Shown here: piece after piece, positions 1-23,341 of the stretch | How positions within the stretch are numbered: the stretch's first letter is position 1 | How the letters are laid out: each line of letters starts with the position of its first letter | NCBI GenBank assembly: GCA_040954595.2 | Contig: CM082598.2 | Location: 620,001 to 684,000 of the forward strand | Reading direction: 5' to 3' | Origin: Balanoglossus misakiensis | Lineage: Eukaryota; Hemichordata | DNA: 64,000 bases | The notes under the pieces: generated by a model | The model's database searches: none | Told to the model about the DNA's origin: nothing | Seen by the model: only the letters and a program-made list of their open reading frames with translations | Made by a program: the position numbers and the translations under genes

Positions 1-522
1 TTCCGGTGCGGCTGGGATGGCACTTCCGGTAGCGACTCGTGCATAGCACCCTCATCGTTGAACACCAAGATGCGGAGATACGTCGAGAAGCTGCGATACA
101 TCTTGGAGACGTTCTGCTTGTTCAACAGCGGCGCGACATGGCAGTGGCGAATGGATGACATTGAATGTTTCTTTAAAGGCAGAGGTGGTCATTCTGTTTC
201 GCTGTTGAAAACTGACGGATTGGTCGGCTTCTACAGTAACAGCATTCGTGATTGGGCCTCAGCTCGCATCCGGTACAATAAGCTGCCAGTGGTGATTGGT
301 CGAAGAGTTGGTGGTTTGTTTTCGCAGCACTATCCCGTGGCTACCTGTTACAACTACGTGTCCTACAAATGGCGTCGTTGCTTCAAGTTCCTGATTTTGA
401 CCATTTGCGGGCCGTGGCGTACCCAGGTCAATCGTTACTGGAGACTTCAGATGGGATGGGGAGGCTATGGTGATGGTTACTACCCCGCCAAGGCATTCAT
501 GGCAGCAGTTGCTTATCCATAA
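1..522 (+). CDS. 3'-terminal coding exon of an unrecognised gene (partial)
   Basis: An open frame runs from the first base of the window to a TAA at 520-522 (173 residues visible), so the gene starts upstream. It is more GC-rich than the DNA around it, and an AATAAA lies at 747-752, as expected for a last exon with a short 3' UTR. The protein is rich in Trp, Tyr, Arg and Gly and has several Cys. Near its end it reads QMGWGGYGDGYYPAKAF, after an HYPVATCYNY stretch. A His followed by a Gly/Trp-rich C-terminal strand is faintly like papain-fold (C39-like) proteins, but the catalytic Cys would be outside the window and I do not claim that family. Function unknown. The acceptor of this exon is not in the window. 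Confidence 0.5.
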   Translation, partial: FRCGWDGTSGSDSCIAPSSLNTKMRRYVEKLRYILETFCLFNSGATWQWRMDDIECFFKGRGGHSVSLLKTDGLVGFYSNSIRDWASARIRYNKLPVVIGRRVGGLFSQHYPVATCYNYVSYKWRRCFKFLILTICGPWRTQVNRYWRLQMGWGGYGDGYYPAKAFMAAVAYP

Positions 523-746
523 TATTCACCAGAACCCAAAGTCCTGACTCCACGATTGGCACCAAATATTCATCGTCCCACTTTTGACTTATAATTTCAA
601 CAGTGTTGATACGAGTGTTAGCTTAAATTTCTGGTGTAGGTGTTATTTGGATTAAATTTATATTTGTTTGTTTTTTGTGGTGGTCTGGTTTGTTGAATGG
701 AAATATTCCAAATGTCAGTTTTTCTTGGTAATATTTCGAGATCTTA

Positions 747-752
747 AATAAA
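747..752 (+). terminator. AATAAA polyadenylation signal of the first gene
   Basis: A canonical AATAAA hexamer lies 225 bp after the TAA at 520-522, in AT-rich sequence. It is a plausible cleavage signal for the partial gene. Confidence 0.45.
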
Positions 753-1247
753 TTCATTTCAGCATTGAACTCTTCAGTTATGTTCGTCTTTGTTCTGGTT
801 GGTCGATTTTTGTTCGTAAACTACACGAAAACTAAACATTATACATACATACATACATTGGATATAGAGACACAGATTTTAGAGAAACTGCGCTCAACCA
901 GTATGTAAATAGTTTTGTGTCAATACGCGATTATACTAAGAAGTAATCGTTCACGTACATCCGTTAGAGGAAGCGGGCCTTTTTGCTGCTGTCACGTGAT
1001 TATAGTGATAAACGTGTAATTATGTGAAAGTTCCTTAGTTGTAGAAACACTTCTGTGAGAGAAAGCAACTGGTGCAGATTACCGTAAATCAATTGCTCAA
1101 GACGATAGTTACTGTAATTTTGTCGAAGTACGTTTCAATCGGCCACATTTATTACGCCGAAGCGACAATAACTGTTTTAGTATCAGCGCCAGGGGCGAAC
1201 ACTGAAACTCTCCCTGCAGCGAGAGAAGCTACTATACCCGCTCGGCG
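753..1247. other. Intergenic gap and 5' region of the PAN-EGF-sushi gene
   Basis: This stretch has no convincing coding exon. It contains a short TACA/CATA run at about 842-857. The promoter and 5' UTR of the next gene should lie here, but I see no clear TATA box. Confidence 0.4.
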
Positions 1248-4200
1248 ATGTGGTTTGTCGTAGTTCTGTTGCTCTTCGCTGACATCTGTCAAGGTAGGCG
1301 TTTGGTTTCAAGTTCCACGTCCCTCTGAATACTCTCGGCTGGAAGAACATTTCCCAAATGTCCAGTTTTAGTTCTGGGGTGTTATAGCATAGCTTCTGTG
1401 CAAAGCACACGTCGTTCGCGAACATTTCTAAATCTCATTATTATCCTCCAGATATTTTTTTCATTTCTCTGTGTGTCTCTTACACACACACTCGATCATT
1501 TGAAATTGTTGGTAATGTCAAATGACGTTTAGCTAAAAGCAAATCACTGCTTTTAATCATAATGCGCCCCTTTTGTACTCATCAAGGACCATTATTGATC
1601 CCAATTTAATATTTAAGTAAATTAATCACGCACAGTTGGTTTTATTCATAGTATTCAGTCACGTATAATATGTCTCAAACCTTTCGCTGAAAGTTTAACG
1701 CACAATTATTCATTAGAATGAGCATTTTCTTCGAAAACAAGAAGGTTATTTGACTGTGTTCGCCATGTTGCCATGACATGTACACAAGCCCGAGAATCTC
1801 CAGAATTTGTTCATGTGTTTATGTACATTAACACTCTTCAGTACACGGTTTGCCAATCATGTACATTGCATTCCCTGTAAACGTATATATCAGCACAGTT
1901 CATTAGAACACCTTGCAAGAAAATGAATAAACTACGCGGGTTTATTTCGGTCAAAGGTTTTTGAACTCACTTTGCCCCAACTGAGTTCACCAGCAAGGAC
2001 GGTGACTAGATGGTACACGGAAGACCTACGTGAGAAAAATGTTCCTCATGCTTTTAATCATTCGCCGGAAGTTGTGAGAAATTCACTTTCATCGCTGAAT
2101 ATTGAAACAAATCGAAAAACCGACAGGGTAATCACACTTCCAAAGACTGGCATTTTGTGACCTATCTACTTCAACCGATTTGAACAATTAAGGGAGGAAA
2201 TCTTACACTGTCGACCTTCTTCACGCGACAAGAAAAGCGATACTGAATCAGTGTTTCTATTATCCCGTCTTTTTGATAACAGAAAAGCGAGTCAGTGTAC
2301 ATGCGTGAACAGTGACATTATATACTATAACAGATCAAAGTCTTCACGCGAGTGTAGATCATGGAGAACAAGAAGCGACATGAAAAATACTTTTCATTCA
2401 TAAGAGAGTCTTCTTTCAAAACAGATAACAACTCTCCAATTAGTTAGTTGTACCATCTGAACACCGCTGTGTTTGTAATAGACCATTTTCCGAACTCCAA
2501 GACACCTGCGAGATCTCGCGTGGCTGGCAACTTATGTGGGAGGACATTCTCCATTCCTGGCTTTCCCATACAGATATTGTTACCTTGCCGACCGAACGCG
2601 TACGTTTCCGTTCAAAAGTGAACAAAACCATGGAAAGCACAGTTACGTTCCTGTCTAGACATAACATAAATTTATTCGGTTTTATCGCTTCCTTTAAAAG
2701 ACTCTCACTTTCAGAATTATTGCTCTCATAAATGCACTGGCTATTTCTGATCATAAGTTGATTCGCCTTGCAGTTGGCTGCAGTAATATTGACAACATGG
2801 CAACACCCAGTACACGATAACTTTCAGCATCTGCAGAAAAGTAATGAAACTTTCCTTTTTTGTTCCTTTTCAGTTCTGTCAGACAAAGACATCTACGTCG
2901 GAATAAAAGTGGAAAACTCGATGTTATTATCTCACGAGATTGGCGACGAGGAACACAGCGGGACATTATTGCAGTGTGGTCTACTGTGTTTATCACAAGC
3001 GTCGTGTCGATCTTGTAACTTTGACTCCAATTCAGGGTCATGTGTTCTGAACAACGCTTCTATCGGAGAAGACATTGGCAACCTGTCCACCAAACAGGGA
3101 TCCATCTACATGGAAGTAGAAAGCATGGATCGACAGGTGAGCTTGGAAGTGAAGTGATTTCCTCCCCACAAGCAAGTTGTATTTGGTAGTGTGTGTTTTA
3201 GGAAGCTGGGATATCCATTTTCCATGGTAACACGGTAAAATTTGCATAGGTGGCCGTATACCTTGAATGCTTGGTTGCTGTTTGTGGTCGTTGTAACCCA
3301 GAAGTCGATGAGTTTGAATACCTGCGACTATCATGGTTTGAGAAATGCAATGTAATAGCTGCAATTACGTTACATGGCCTGTTGCGCTATCTAGTAGACA
3401 CGCTTCGAGTAATGTCCGGCGTTTCCATGGTAACTGCACGCTGTTCTGGTACAACTATGACGCCAATAGGCGAATCAGTTCGTAATAAAGGTATCGAACA
3501 CCGTCTTCATCTTAAGTTAACCCATCAGCGGGAATCTACAGCAAAATTGCCAAAGACTCATTTTCTTGCAGGAAAACAGTCTGCATATATTTGTGATATT
3601 AAGAAGTCAAATCTATCGATCAAGAATTCACCCAATTTGTCTTACGTATCAGGAAATGTATATCATCACTATGCAAATGATAAATGAAATTAAAGCTTTT
3701 ATCCAAAAATGAAATACTATACCAAATATTAATAAATTTATAAGCTTAACATGTTAGTTGAAATTCATCTGACGAAATGGCACCTATAACCTAGGAAACT
3801 CGATTTTATTGGAAATGTTGGATACGACTGAATGGGTTTGTGGCAATTTTGATGCCCATAATTGTGATTTTCTTGGCACTTGTTTGATCTTCAAAACGAC
3901 GCGCAAATCAATCAAAATTGGACTTTCATCCCTGAAAGCTAATATATGGTTGAAATGGAAAGGCACGGAAGGGGGAATTAAGTCAAAAATATGTGGATCT
4001 GTTTCCCGCGAGAATGACGTTATTAATCATCGAGTAATATTGGTGTTCGTTTACATGTTGCGTCTGAACACGCTTTCACTTAATCGTGGATATTCTAGCT
4101 AATATAAAAACGCGCTCTTTCACACCATTTTCTTCTCTGAACTGCGGGGTCTCCAACTACTTTATTCAAGAAAGACTTTCACAAGCTTTCAAGTAGCATT

Positions 4201-5960
4201 TCTTAACATTTGCCGCCCGTTGTGCTTGCGAGGAATATTTCACAAGGAGAATTTATTCCCACCCATAATGCAGGCTGGACTTCAAAATCCTTTTAACTTG
4301 AAGTGATTCTACTGAGCGCACAGTCAGTAGATACAAACATATACATCAAAATTGTTCATAAAACTCTTTTGGAATTCCTAATAGGTTTATCAATCATAAT
4401 ATCTGTTTTTGATTCACACAACTTAAACTCAATTTTATTACTGTTCATTTCGCCAAATATTTATCCGCTCGCGAACGTCACAAAGAAGTTCTCTCTTAAG
4501 GTCAAAATGACTTGATTGATCGACTCGATAATTTCACTTGTAACTTCGTTTTTAGTTGGAGTAATTATACTGATGCACATTAAGCGATTCTGTAAATAAA
4601 ACAATCGTCACGTTACAGTTTTTACACACTTCATATTTATGCACGGAAACTGTTAAGAGCGAGTTTTGCCTTTTTCATTAATGGTTTGGTGTGTGTTCAT
4701 TCATGGCTTCCGGTTTCAAGATCAAGGACGGGTGTGAATTTTGTATAAAAGACATTTTAACAGCTCCGGAAACATCATAAAACTGTAATACTCTGAGTTG
4801 TTTTCTGATTTCAAGGATTTCTAGGGAAACACTGGTTACATTGAATCCATTTCTCTGCAGGGGGTATCCGGCCATTAAAATGCAAGTTCAACGCGCGATG
4901 ATAGTCTGCGTTTTGATCATTGGAAACATGGGTAATCCTAGTCGCCAAGGCAACAATTAACACGAGATCTCTTATTATTAATAGACCATTTTCCTAACTT
5001 CACGAGACTCTGTGAAATCTCACATGGCTGGGCAGTTTATATGAGAGGACATTCTCATGTGATACAGGGTAAACAGCACATGAACCAGCGTGGAAAAGGA
5101 CGAATCTTGAAATTAAAAATAAGTACATGTATTAACTTAAACTTTTGAATCAGTTCATTGAAGCAATTCACTTGATTTTTTCTCTCCAACATTCTGTCTT
5201 TCAGACGTCTGAAAGAGCCTGCATCAAGAATCAGTGTCAGAACAACAGCACATGTCACGTGAGTTGTTCGGGGGACATCTATCAATGTCGCTGTCTGCAG
5301 GGATTCAGCGGGAAGTTCTGCCAATTCTGTAAGTTCCCATATTCTTGTGTTCTTTAATTGATCACATGGAATCCGTGCACAGATGTCACACCCAAGGCAT
5401 TCAACCCAATAAAAGTTGTGTGTGTGGAGATGCTTTCGCCTATGACACTTTATAAAATAACTTGACTGAAATTATCTTGTTTGATTTTACAGCGGACTGT
5501 ATTCTGCAGACGTTGGCACCATACACCTGTTACACCGGAAGTAGCCGCCATGGTGGTTCACTGTCGTTTGGATGTATTACTTCCGGTTACCAACTTCTTG
5601 GTGACAGGTATCTTACCTGTACAGACGGACAATGGAGTTCACGCTTCCCGCGTTGCGAAAGTAAGTGGAAAATTTGATTCATTATTTTAGCCAAAGGTGT
5701 GAGTGTGTGGATAAATTGAAAAACATATTGAAACACGCGAAAACTAGCCTGGTATACATGCCCTAGTGTGTTTTAGATTCACTCACTAGTGTGTCAATCT
5801 GTTACACACTGGGTATGGATACCAGGCTACACAAAAACAATCAGAAACCGTCAATTTAACACATATACATATATCCATTTATTTCCATTCAGTGTGTGCT
5901 GGTGATTGTACAACTATTCTGTGTCCTGCACAACTCCAACCTGCATATCCTATTTATTAG
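1248..5960 (+). CDS. Secreted PAN/apple-EGF-sushi protein, 5 coding exons, about 222 aa
   Basis: Exons: 1248-1293, 2874-3136, 5205-5328, 5493-5660, 5893-5960; all junctions keep frame (669 nt). Exon 1 is a signal peptide, MWFVVVLLLFADICQG. Exon 2 (88 codons) has the Cys spacing of a PAN/apple domain, with a LQCGLLCLSQASC core and a later SGSCVLNN. Exon 3 is an EGF-like module (six Cys, ending CRCLQGFSGKFCQ). Exon 4 is a phase 1-1 sushi/CCP module with GYQLLGDRYLTC and a QWSSRFPRC end. The last exon adds about 22 residues, ending PAYPIY. A secreted or extracellular adhesion/recognition role is inferred from the domains only. Such PAN-EGF-CCP mosaics arise by exon shuffling in invertebrates, and no vertebrate orthologue is obvious. 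The weakest parts are the short last exon and whether further exons lie in the 2-kb third intron. Confidence 0.7.
2476..2580. repeat. Dispersed repeat, copy A (intron of the PAN-EGF-sushi gene)
   Basis: This segment begins TAATAGACCATTTTCC and continues through GAGATCTCGCGTGGCTGG to GAGGACATTCTC. A diverged copy in the same orientation sits at about 4980-5056, in the same gene. The family is unnamed; it looks like an old interspersed element. Confidence 0.6.
4880..4931 (+). CDS. Possible alternative first exon (signal-peptide-like)
   Basis: ATG at 4880 opens a hydrophobic 17-codon stretch (MQVQRAMIVCVLIIGNM) that ends in phase 1 at a GGTAAT donor. It cannot splice in frame to the EGF exon at 5205 (phase 0), but it can join the sushi exon at 5493 (phase 1), which would give a secreted single-sushi peptide. 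This is a speculative exon supported only by its hydrophobicity and the donor. Confidence 0.2.
4980..5056. repeat. Dispersed repeat, copy B
   Basis: Shares TAATAGACCATTTTCC, a GAxATCTCxCxTGGCTGG block and GAGAGGACATTCTC with the segment at 2476-2580, in the same orientation but diverged. Confidence 0.6.
5745..5829. repeat. Fold-back element (MITE-like), TAGCCTGGTAT ends
   Basis: The ends are imperfect inverted repeats: TAGCCTGGTATACATGCCC on the left and GGGTATGGATACCAGGCTA on the right, around a loop of about 45 bp. It lies in the last intron of the PAN-EGF-sushi gene. There is no coding capacity, so it would be a non-autonomous element. Confidence 0.7.
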
Positions 5961-6231
5961 ATGGTGTTGGGGGCGTAACACTTGTCCAGCAGCAACGTCA
6001 CAAAAGTGTCACTATCTCTAGAAATTGTCTTGGATATTTTTATTTCTGTGTGAGCAGATTTTTATATTTCTCGATTTCTCGATGTACCACACCGGCTGAT
6101 CATTATAAACTTGTACTCTGTGTGTTGTTAACTGTACAGAAATCCTATGTTAATGAATGTCAGGTGGAGTAGTAATGTTATCTTTTGCCGGTAATATTCT
6201 GACCTGGTCTACGAATTTCTAAAGTTCACCC

Positions 6232-6237
6232 AATAAA
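6232..6237 (+). terminator. AATAAA polyadenylation signal of the PAN-EGF-sushi gene
   Basis: AATAAA lies 272 bp after the TAG at 5958-5960, supporting termination of this gene before the CLCA start at 6591. Confidence 0.6.
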
Positions 6238-6590
6238 GTGTTGTCAACTTTTGTGGTGTGAAAAAAACTAAAGCTTCGCGTATTTTACTTTTTACTCCAC
6301 TTTTGCACCAATCAACTGAAAGTTCCACTCCTCCCTTCTCTGACTTGTCAGACAGTGCAAGAATAGCCTAGGGTCTTTGGTGAGGGCAACACATTCGTTT
6401 GTTTTCTGGTCACCGTTCTGTGTCTGTGGCCTAATTAGGACTTACCATTGAGTGTTACGTAATGGATGACGTCGCGAAAAAAAGAATGCCTTGGATGAAA
6501 GAAAATTGTCCAAGGAAACAATAAGCTTCTTTGTGGTTTACAATAATAACGTGTAGCCGTGTTGGTATCACTGATACACACCCATACAAC

Positions 6591-17628
<11,038 letters not shown>

Positions 17629-19860
17629 CAATCTTTACAGATAAATTTCTGCCATGATCATTCTTTCAGCATCAAATATAATTCTGAATATTATTTCTCA
17701 AAAGAAGCATTGATAGGACTGCTTAAAGTTGTCATTACGAATCTGATTTTGATTTTGTATATTTCAGTTAAATTTACTGAAAACTCTTAACAGACTCTGA
17801 GTACAACTCTGCCAAGAACTTTATATGATAAAATGATCAAGATTGTTCAATTTAATTATCAAACCTAACAGCATTTCAGCCAAGACAGATTTTATTATTT
17901 GCATTGTATGTTTAAGCCTTTTGTTTTCATTTTCTTTTTTACATTTTCCACACAAGAGCATGGTATTTAGTCAAGTAAACAGTGGGTCTGTAATTCCCTT
18001 CATGTTGTTGACTTTATTGTAAAGCTTTTCAGAAATGTGTTGGATTGACAAAAAGAACATGTGTCTACATGTACATGTTACATTGTATGGAGAGAGGCCT
18101 CTAGAGAGAGAGAGACCAAGAAACAAATTTTGAAACACAGATTGATGGTCAATACCAAAAATTGTCCTGTAGTGGTTCTTGTCTGTATACGGGGGTGTGA
18201 ATTGAGTTATGACAACCTGTCACTGAGCAGATTTCAATGAACAGGAAAACATCATATGCTACCAAAAAAAACTCAGCAAAAATAATGTATAGAGTGGGCG
18301 ACTTTGTCCCTTTAACTTTAATTGTGATGAGTCACCACAACTTCGCATATGTAGCTCTTTTCTGTTCATAATTAAAATCCCTTGCCCATTTGCATTGCCA
18401 TATTTCTAATGCATAAAATCACTTCACAAATAGCAGTGTTCAGTTTGTTTGTCCACTGAACTCTCTTGAGAATGTCACCATTTGAAAGAAATATTGCTCT
18501 TCATGGGAACAGACACATCAAGCAGCTGGTCATGCACAAAGCTTTCATTCAACTCGCCAGATTTGTGATGAACGAAGAGACGTATGTCAGTATTGTGAAA
18601 ATCACAAATGATAACTCTAATGATACTATAAAACAAACACCTTGTCAAATGAATCAACCTTTTATCAAATGCTACGACCGCACAGATGGTCCTGGTCACT
18701 AGAACTGCAACCGATTTGTGCCATCAAAGAAAGACGATGACAGATAAATGTTCTGTCGGGGCTAACCTTTTCATAACAAAGTGTGTGTGTGTATGTATGA
18801 CTTTGCATGTGTGTTTGTACAGGTACATATATACATTAGTATGTGTGTGTGTGTGTGTGTCTGTGTGTGTGCGTGAATATCACCCAGTTTTGTGATTAAG
18901 CCCAGTTCCATTTCAAGTAAAGTGCATGTGACAAATAAGGCATACTAAAACATTTATCTTGTGATACAGTTTAAATTACATTTCAAATGATTTTCATGAG
19001 AGCTTGAAGCACTAGAAATTGTACAGTAGTCAGCCGTGAAATGTGCAAGAGTGAAATGTAGCCTGGAGTGATAACCGATTTCACGCTCAGATTCATTTCC
19101 AATTCTACCAAACATTTCCATTTTTGAGGTACAAAATTGTAATCACAGAAATCACAGTATCTCTAGAGAAATAATTAAAAGAGGTATGCCCTACATAATT
19201 GTTTGCTTGACCGAAAAATACTTTCTGTGATCAGTGTGACAGTTACCCAGATCATTGTAACCCAAAATCCCGGTTTATGGCGCCTGTGGCCATATGCATG
19301 CCTGTACATGCAGTCGATATCGAAGGATTTCAATCGCTAGGCAACGGTTGCTATGGAGAATATTTGAAATCAATCAAAATGAATAAGTTTGTCTGTTTGC
19401 TTTGAATAGGTATAATGTATGAACATACCAATTGGACAAACGTTTTAAACTTTAATATTTCTATCCCCCCCCCCCTTGAGATAGGCAATGACTAAAGCCT
19501 GTAGTTTTATGAAAGTCTTGTTCTGCGACCATATGGAAATCCCCAATATAATTGCAATCATTTTCCGCTTACAGGAAAATAGGGATTTGCTTTTGTCGAG
19601 TCTAATTGCCCGCCTCTATTGTCAGATCGGTGACTGATGCATAGACGTGGAAGAGTAATTAAAACAGCCACTCTGTGATGAAAGCTGATTGTTTCAGCAA
19701 CAGAATACATGTACTTTGATTCTGCCGACGGTTGAAAGACAGACAATATTAACAAAAGATTTCAACACTTGGTACCTACATGCGAACGGTTCAATTTCTC
19801 GGACAAAAAAGTGTGAATTGCCAACAGTGGAATTCGTTGTAGTTCAGTTAAAACGCGGTT
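17629..19860. other. CLCA 3' UTR and intergenic sequence
   Basis: AT-rich, with no convincing exon. ATTAAA at about 18369 is a possible late polyadenylation signal for CLCA. TG microsatellites lie at about 18780-18797 and 18840-18875, an inverted copy of a dispersed motif at 18294-18316, and a poly-C run near 19466-19476. Confidence 0.5.
18840..18875. repeat. (TG)n microsatellite
   Basis: An almost pure TG run with one TCTG break; a second short one begins at about 18780. Confidence 0.8.
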
Positions 19861-21003
19861 AGTAACCATGGTTCAAAAGCGCGTTGATCGGATAACAGGG
19901 AACATCTCACCTCTCAGAAAATAAGATTCGTTTTGTGAAGTGACTCGTCAAATGATAACTCGGTGAGCGTGTTTGCGATGAAGAAGATGAACTCGCGCGC
20001 AACTAAGAGAAAGTTCTGGCTCTCGGGATAGGCCTGACAAATTGACGTCATTTTCAGCACTCAACACAAGCCGTTAGCGATGGACACGTCATTTTTGGAC
20101 TGGTGACAAAATCATTATGCACGGTTGCCATGGTAAGTACGACAACCACTCGAATACTAGCATTAAATGTTCAAACTTCATGTAAATATTTCAGAAAATA
20201 AAAGGAGATTGGTCAAAAGTGTTTCACCATCATTCAGAATGCCAAACACTTGACAAAACATTACAAAGACTTCAGTTTCTATTGTACTTCTGATAATGCA
20301 GGTACTTGTAAATGTCTCTATTCAAATCTATGACCATAAGGAATGTAACATTGAACTGGGACTAGCAATCATCATCTTTGGTTGAAACGATTTTGCTTTT
20401 GAGGGAAGCAATCTGAGTTTAGTGCAAAAACAGTGATAGAGGTGTATTAAGGGGGCTTCTCTGAGAGCAGCTGCTGTAAGTTGCCATTATCAGATGCTTG
20501 ACACCCCCGGGATTTGTAACATTTGTCTCCATTCAACAGGCATTAACACCATATTTACTACATGCATTGGACTGGAAGCGTGTCTTATTGTGATACCACT
20601 GCAGTCAGGATCCAGAAGATGATCACAAATTTACTGTTTGCTTCTGTCAGCCATTGACATTTTGCAAGGAAACGGAAGAAGGACCAATGGCTTCTACAAT
20701 TTCTGCGTCTACGTGACGTTATACGCATCTTTATAAAGTTTCCAAAGACAGCCAAACAATGTAAGTATTCTCCGTGTGTTCCATATAAAATCGTCGTGTA
20801 TTGTGTTTTTACAGTTTCTCCGCTGTCAAATCAATACTACACTATGCGTTTCGAAAATTGGAAAAAAATTATGACGTCATCAATTTCTTGTGTACAAGTT
20901 TGTCATCTTTTGAATCTGTATTTTAATTCTTACAACATAATGTTTCTCGCGCCTAAAGATAGCACTCCTTTTCAATAACTTTGTTTTCTTTTTTTAAATA
21001 CAG
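19861..21003 (+). promoter_or_regulatory. Probable promoter and 5' untranslated exons of the sulfotransferase gene
   Basis: Two good donors precede the coding start: GGTAAGTA near 20151 and GTAAGT at 20761. The last 5' UTR exon appears to end at 20760 and to splice to the acceptor TTTTTTTAAATACAG ending at 21003. No TATA box is evident. The transcription start is unresolved. Confidence 0.4.
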
Positions 21004-21011
21004 AACCAAGA

Positions 21012-22508
21012 ATGATTTTAAAGGTGAAAGCTGTCCTCTTCCTTTGTGTGATCACGTGCTGTGTTAGCTATCTCCATTACTATTTTTATCCAATATGTAA
21101 GTATAAATCTTGATTTCGTTTCATTAATTGGAAACTCATGGTTTGAAATGAATTTTGAAGATGTCTGGCGTGGCCCTAGCAACCATGCGCACCTACTCGA
21201 AGAAACTATATTCACCTGTGCAAGCACATATGTTCCGTTCGTTGATTTTGCCGCGTCAATATTGGAATCGTTTTATTTTTAATTCAAACATGATTCAATT
21301 CAAAGACCTGGCGTTTTTGTCAGCATACGATTATCACATATCTAATCTCGCCTGTATAGTGTCTAGGACCTCACAGAATATTGGACTAATAACGTCATGT
21401 TTCTAACATATGTTCCTCTCCTTTCCCATTTCTTCAAGTATTACACAAACAAGTCATCGTCAGCTTTCAAGATTTTCTGTCAAGAAATCAACTACAAACA
21501 GAGAAGGTAAGTCCGCCATTTCATATGTATGAACAATTTCTGTGTACTGTTGCTGTTATTACAATGCCAACGATACAGTCTATAAGTGTGACTGTTTCAT
21601 ATTTTCGTTTCCAGGAAGATGAAGAACACAACTTTTTGTCTGGGGTCGAAGATGGAAACTGGGCTGTAGATGGCCGGGTTGTGGGTGAGATGCAACGCCA
21701 GAGACAAGAGTTAATCCAGCATATATGCGCTAAATCCCGACAGGCGAGGGTGCCCTTACCAACATTTGGGTTTCGCGGTTTTGTCATTGACGACAAATAC
21801 AGATTCTTGTACTGTCCGGTTGCTAAGGTAGCCGAAGCGAATTGGAAACGCGTTATTCTTGTTCTGAAGCAAAAGGCCAACGCGACTGAAGAACTACAAC
21901 ACTTCGATGTTTTGGGGAAAGATGGCGACCTCTATCACGTGACACAAAACGGTAGCAGCTACGCCAACTACACAAAATTTTTCTTCACCAGACATCCGTT
22001 TAAAAGACTTCTCTCTGCGTTTAGAAATAAATTTGAACTTCCTGACGAGTGGGGAATGAAATTTCCTCAACAATTTGGAAGGAATATCATCGCCCAGTAT
22101 AGAGTGAATGCGTCCGAACAATCTCTGAAAACGGGAACTGACGTCTCCTTTGGAGAATTCGTCCAATATATTCTTGACAGAGCAGATGCCCCAGAAAAAT
22201 TTAATATGCACTGGAGACCAATTTACCTGAGTTGTAATGTTTGCAATCAGAAGTATGACTTTGTGGGTAAATTTGAAACTATCGAAAAAGACGCCCCATA
22301 TTTGCTGCAGAAATTACACGCAAGTCACGTCGTGAGATTTCCCCAATCAGAAACATCAGCAAAACACGTGACGAACAGTTCCCGAAGTGACGTTTACAAA
22401 AAATATTTTAGCGCTATTCCCAAAGCAAAGTTGAAAAAATTGTACGAGTTATATCGATTGGATTTTCTTTTATTTAACTATGAATATCCCCACGATTTAT
22501 TCCACTGA
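21012..22508 (+). CDS. HNK-1-family carbohydrate sulfotransferase (CHST8-14-like), about 348 aa
   Basis: Coding exons: 21012-21096, 21439-21506, 21615-22508 (1047 nt, in frame). The protein is type II: a short cytosolic start, then a signal anchor at about residues 6-27 (AVLFLCVITCCVSYL). The catalytic part has the 5'-phosphosulfate site YCPVAKVAEANWKRV (about 117-131) and the 3'-phosphate site FTRHPFKRLLSAFRNKF (about 175-191). It ends with the family block HWRPIYLSC...YDFVGKFETIEKDA. Family members are Golgi enzymes that move sulfate from PAPS to GalNAc or GlcA residues of chondroitin/dermatan, N-glycans or HNK-1; the acceptor sugar cannot be told from sequence. There are several N-glycosylation sequons. 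Nearly all of the enzyme sits on one exon, as is common in this family. Confidence 0.92.
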
Positions 22509-22866
22509 TAACATTTTACATACTAGAGTGAAGTGTTTTGCTTTGTATACAGTAGTTTGGAATCTTACTAGTATTAGTGAACGTAAATCAAGTCAAACTT
22601 TGAGAAGTTCGTGCTTTGTGTAAACAAAGGGGCGTGTTCCAACCACTTATGCCGGCCAGTGACTACTAGCCTGTCCGTATAGCGTCAAATTCCGTGCATA
22701 CCGAACGTGGTGTGAATGTTTAACCTGTCCAAACATTTTTTCTTCTGTTGGGAAAGTGCGTGCAGCAATCAGGAGTAGCTTGGTAGGACAGGTAGCATTT
22801 TTCCCCAAGCCGTTTTGTGATTTTCCCCAAACTTTCAAAAGATAAAGCGTACGGTTTGAAATAAGA

Positions 22867-22872
22867 AATAAA
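22867..22872 (+). terminator. AATAAA polyadenylation signal of the sulfotransferase gene
   Basis: Canonical hexamer 359 bp after the TGA at 22506-22508. Confidence 0.55.
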
Positions 22873-23341
22873 CTTGAAAAATGTTATAGTGAAAGCCACA
22901 TAAAGTAGAAAAGGCTCATATCCTACTATTTGATCATTGGGAAAATCAAACTATGTCATATTTTACAAAAAGTAACGTTCTTACATTTTAACACTTGTGA
23001 AAGCATTACAATTGTTAGGAAGAGTTTAGACCACGAATCATCGTGACCCGAGTTAACCCGGCGAATCAGCACCCCTTAGAAGTAATTGATCTGTCCCTTA
23101 ATTTGACCTTTGTAATAGGCTTAGTGACTATATGCTATAGTGTTGTGGAATTTGGGTGTCTCGTATTTACATTCCCCAGTCATCACGGTATGCATTATGC
23201 CTTCTGACTACTTTGATTTCTTGAAAACTTCCGGTCATAACAACTAACCAAGAAAGAGGTCGCCATCTGCCAAAACCAAGTCAATTTCAGTGATCGATTT
23301 CAGGAATCATCAGCGGGTAAATTAAGTGGTTCACAAATACG
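22873..23341. other. Intergenic gap and KCNMB-like promoter region
   Basis: No exon seen. The 5' UTR of the KCNMB-like gene must lie here; I see no clear core promoter element. Confidence 0.4.
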
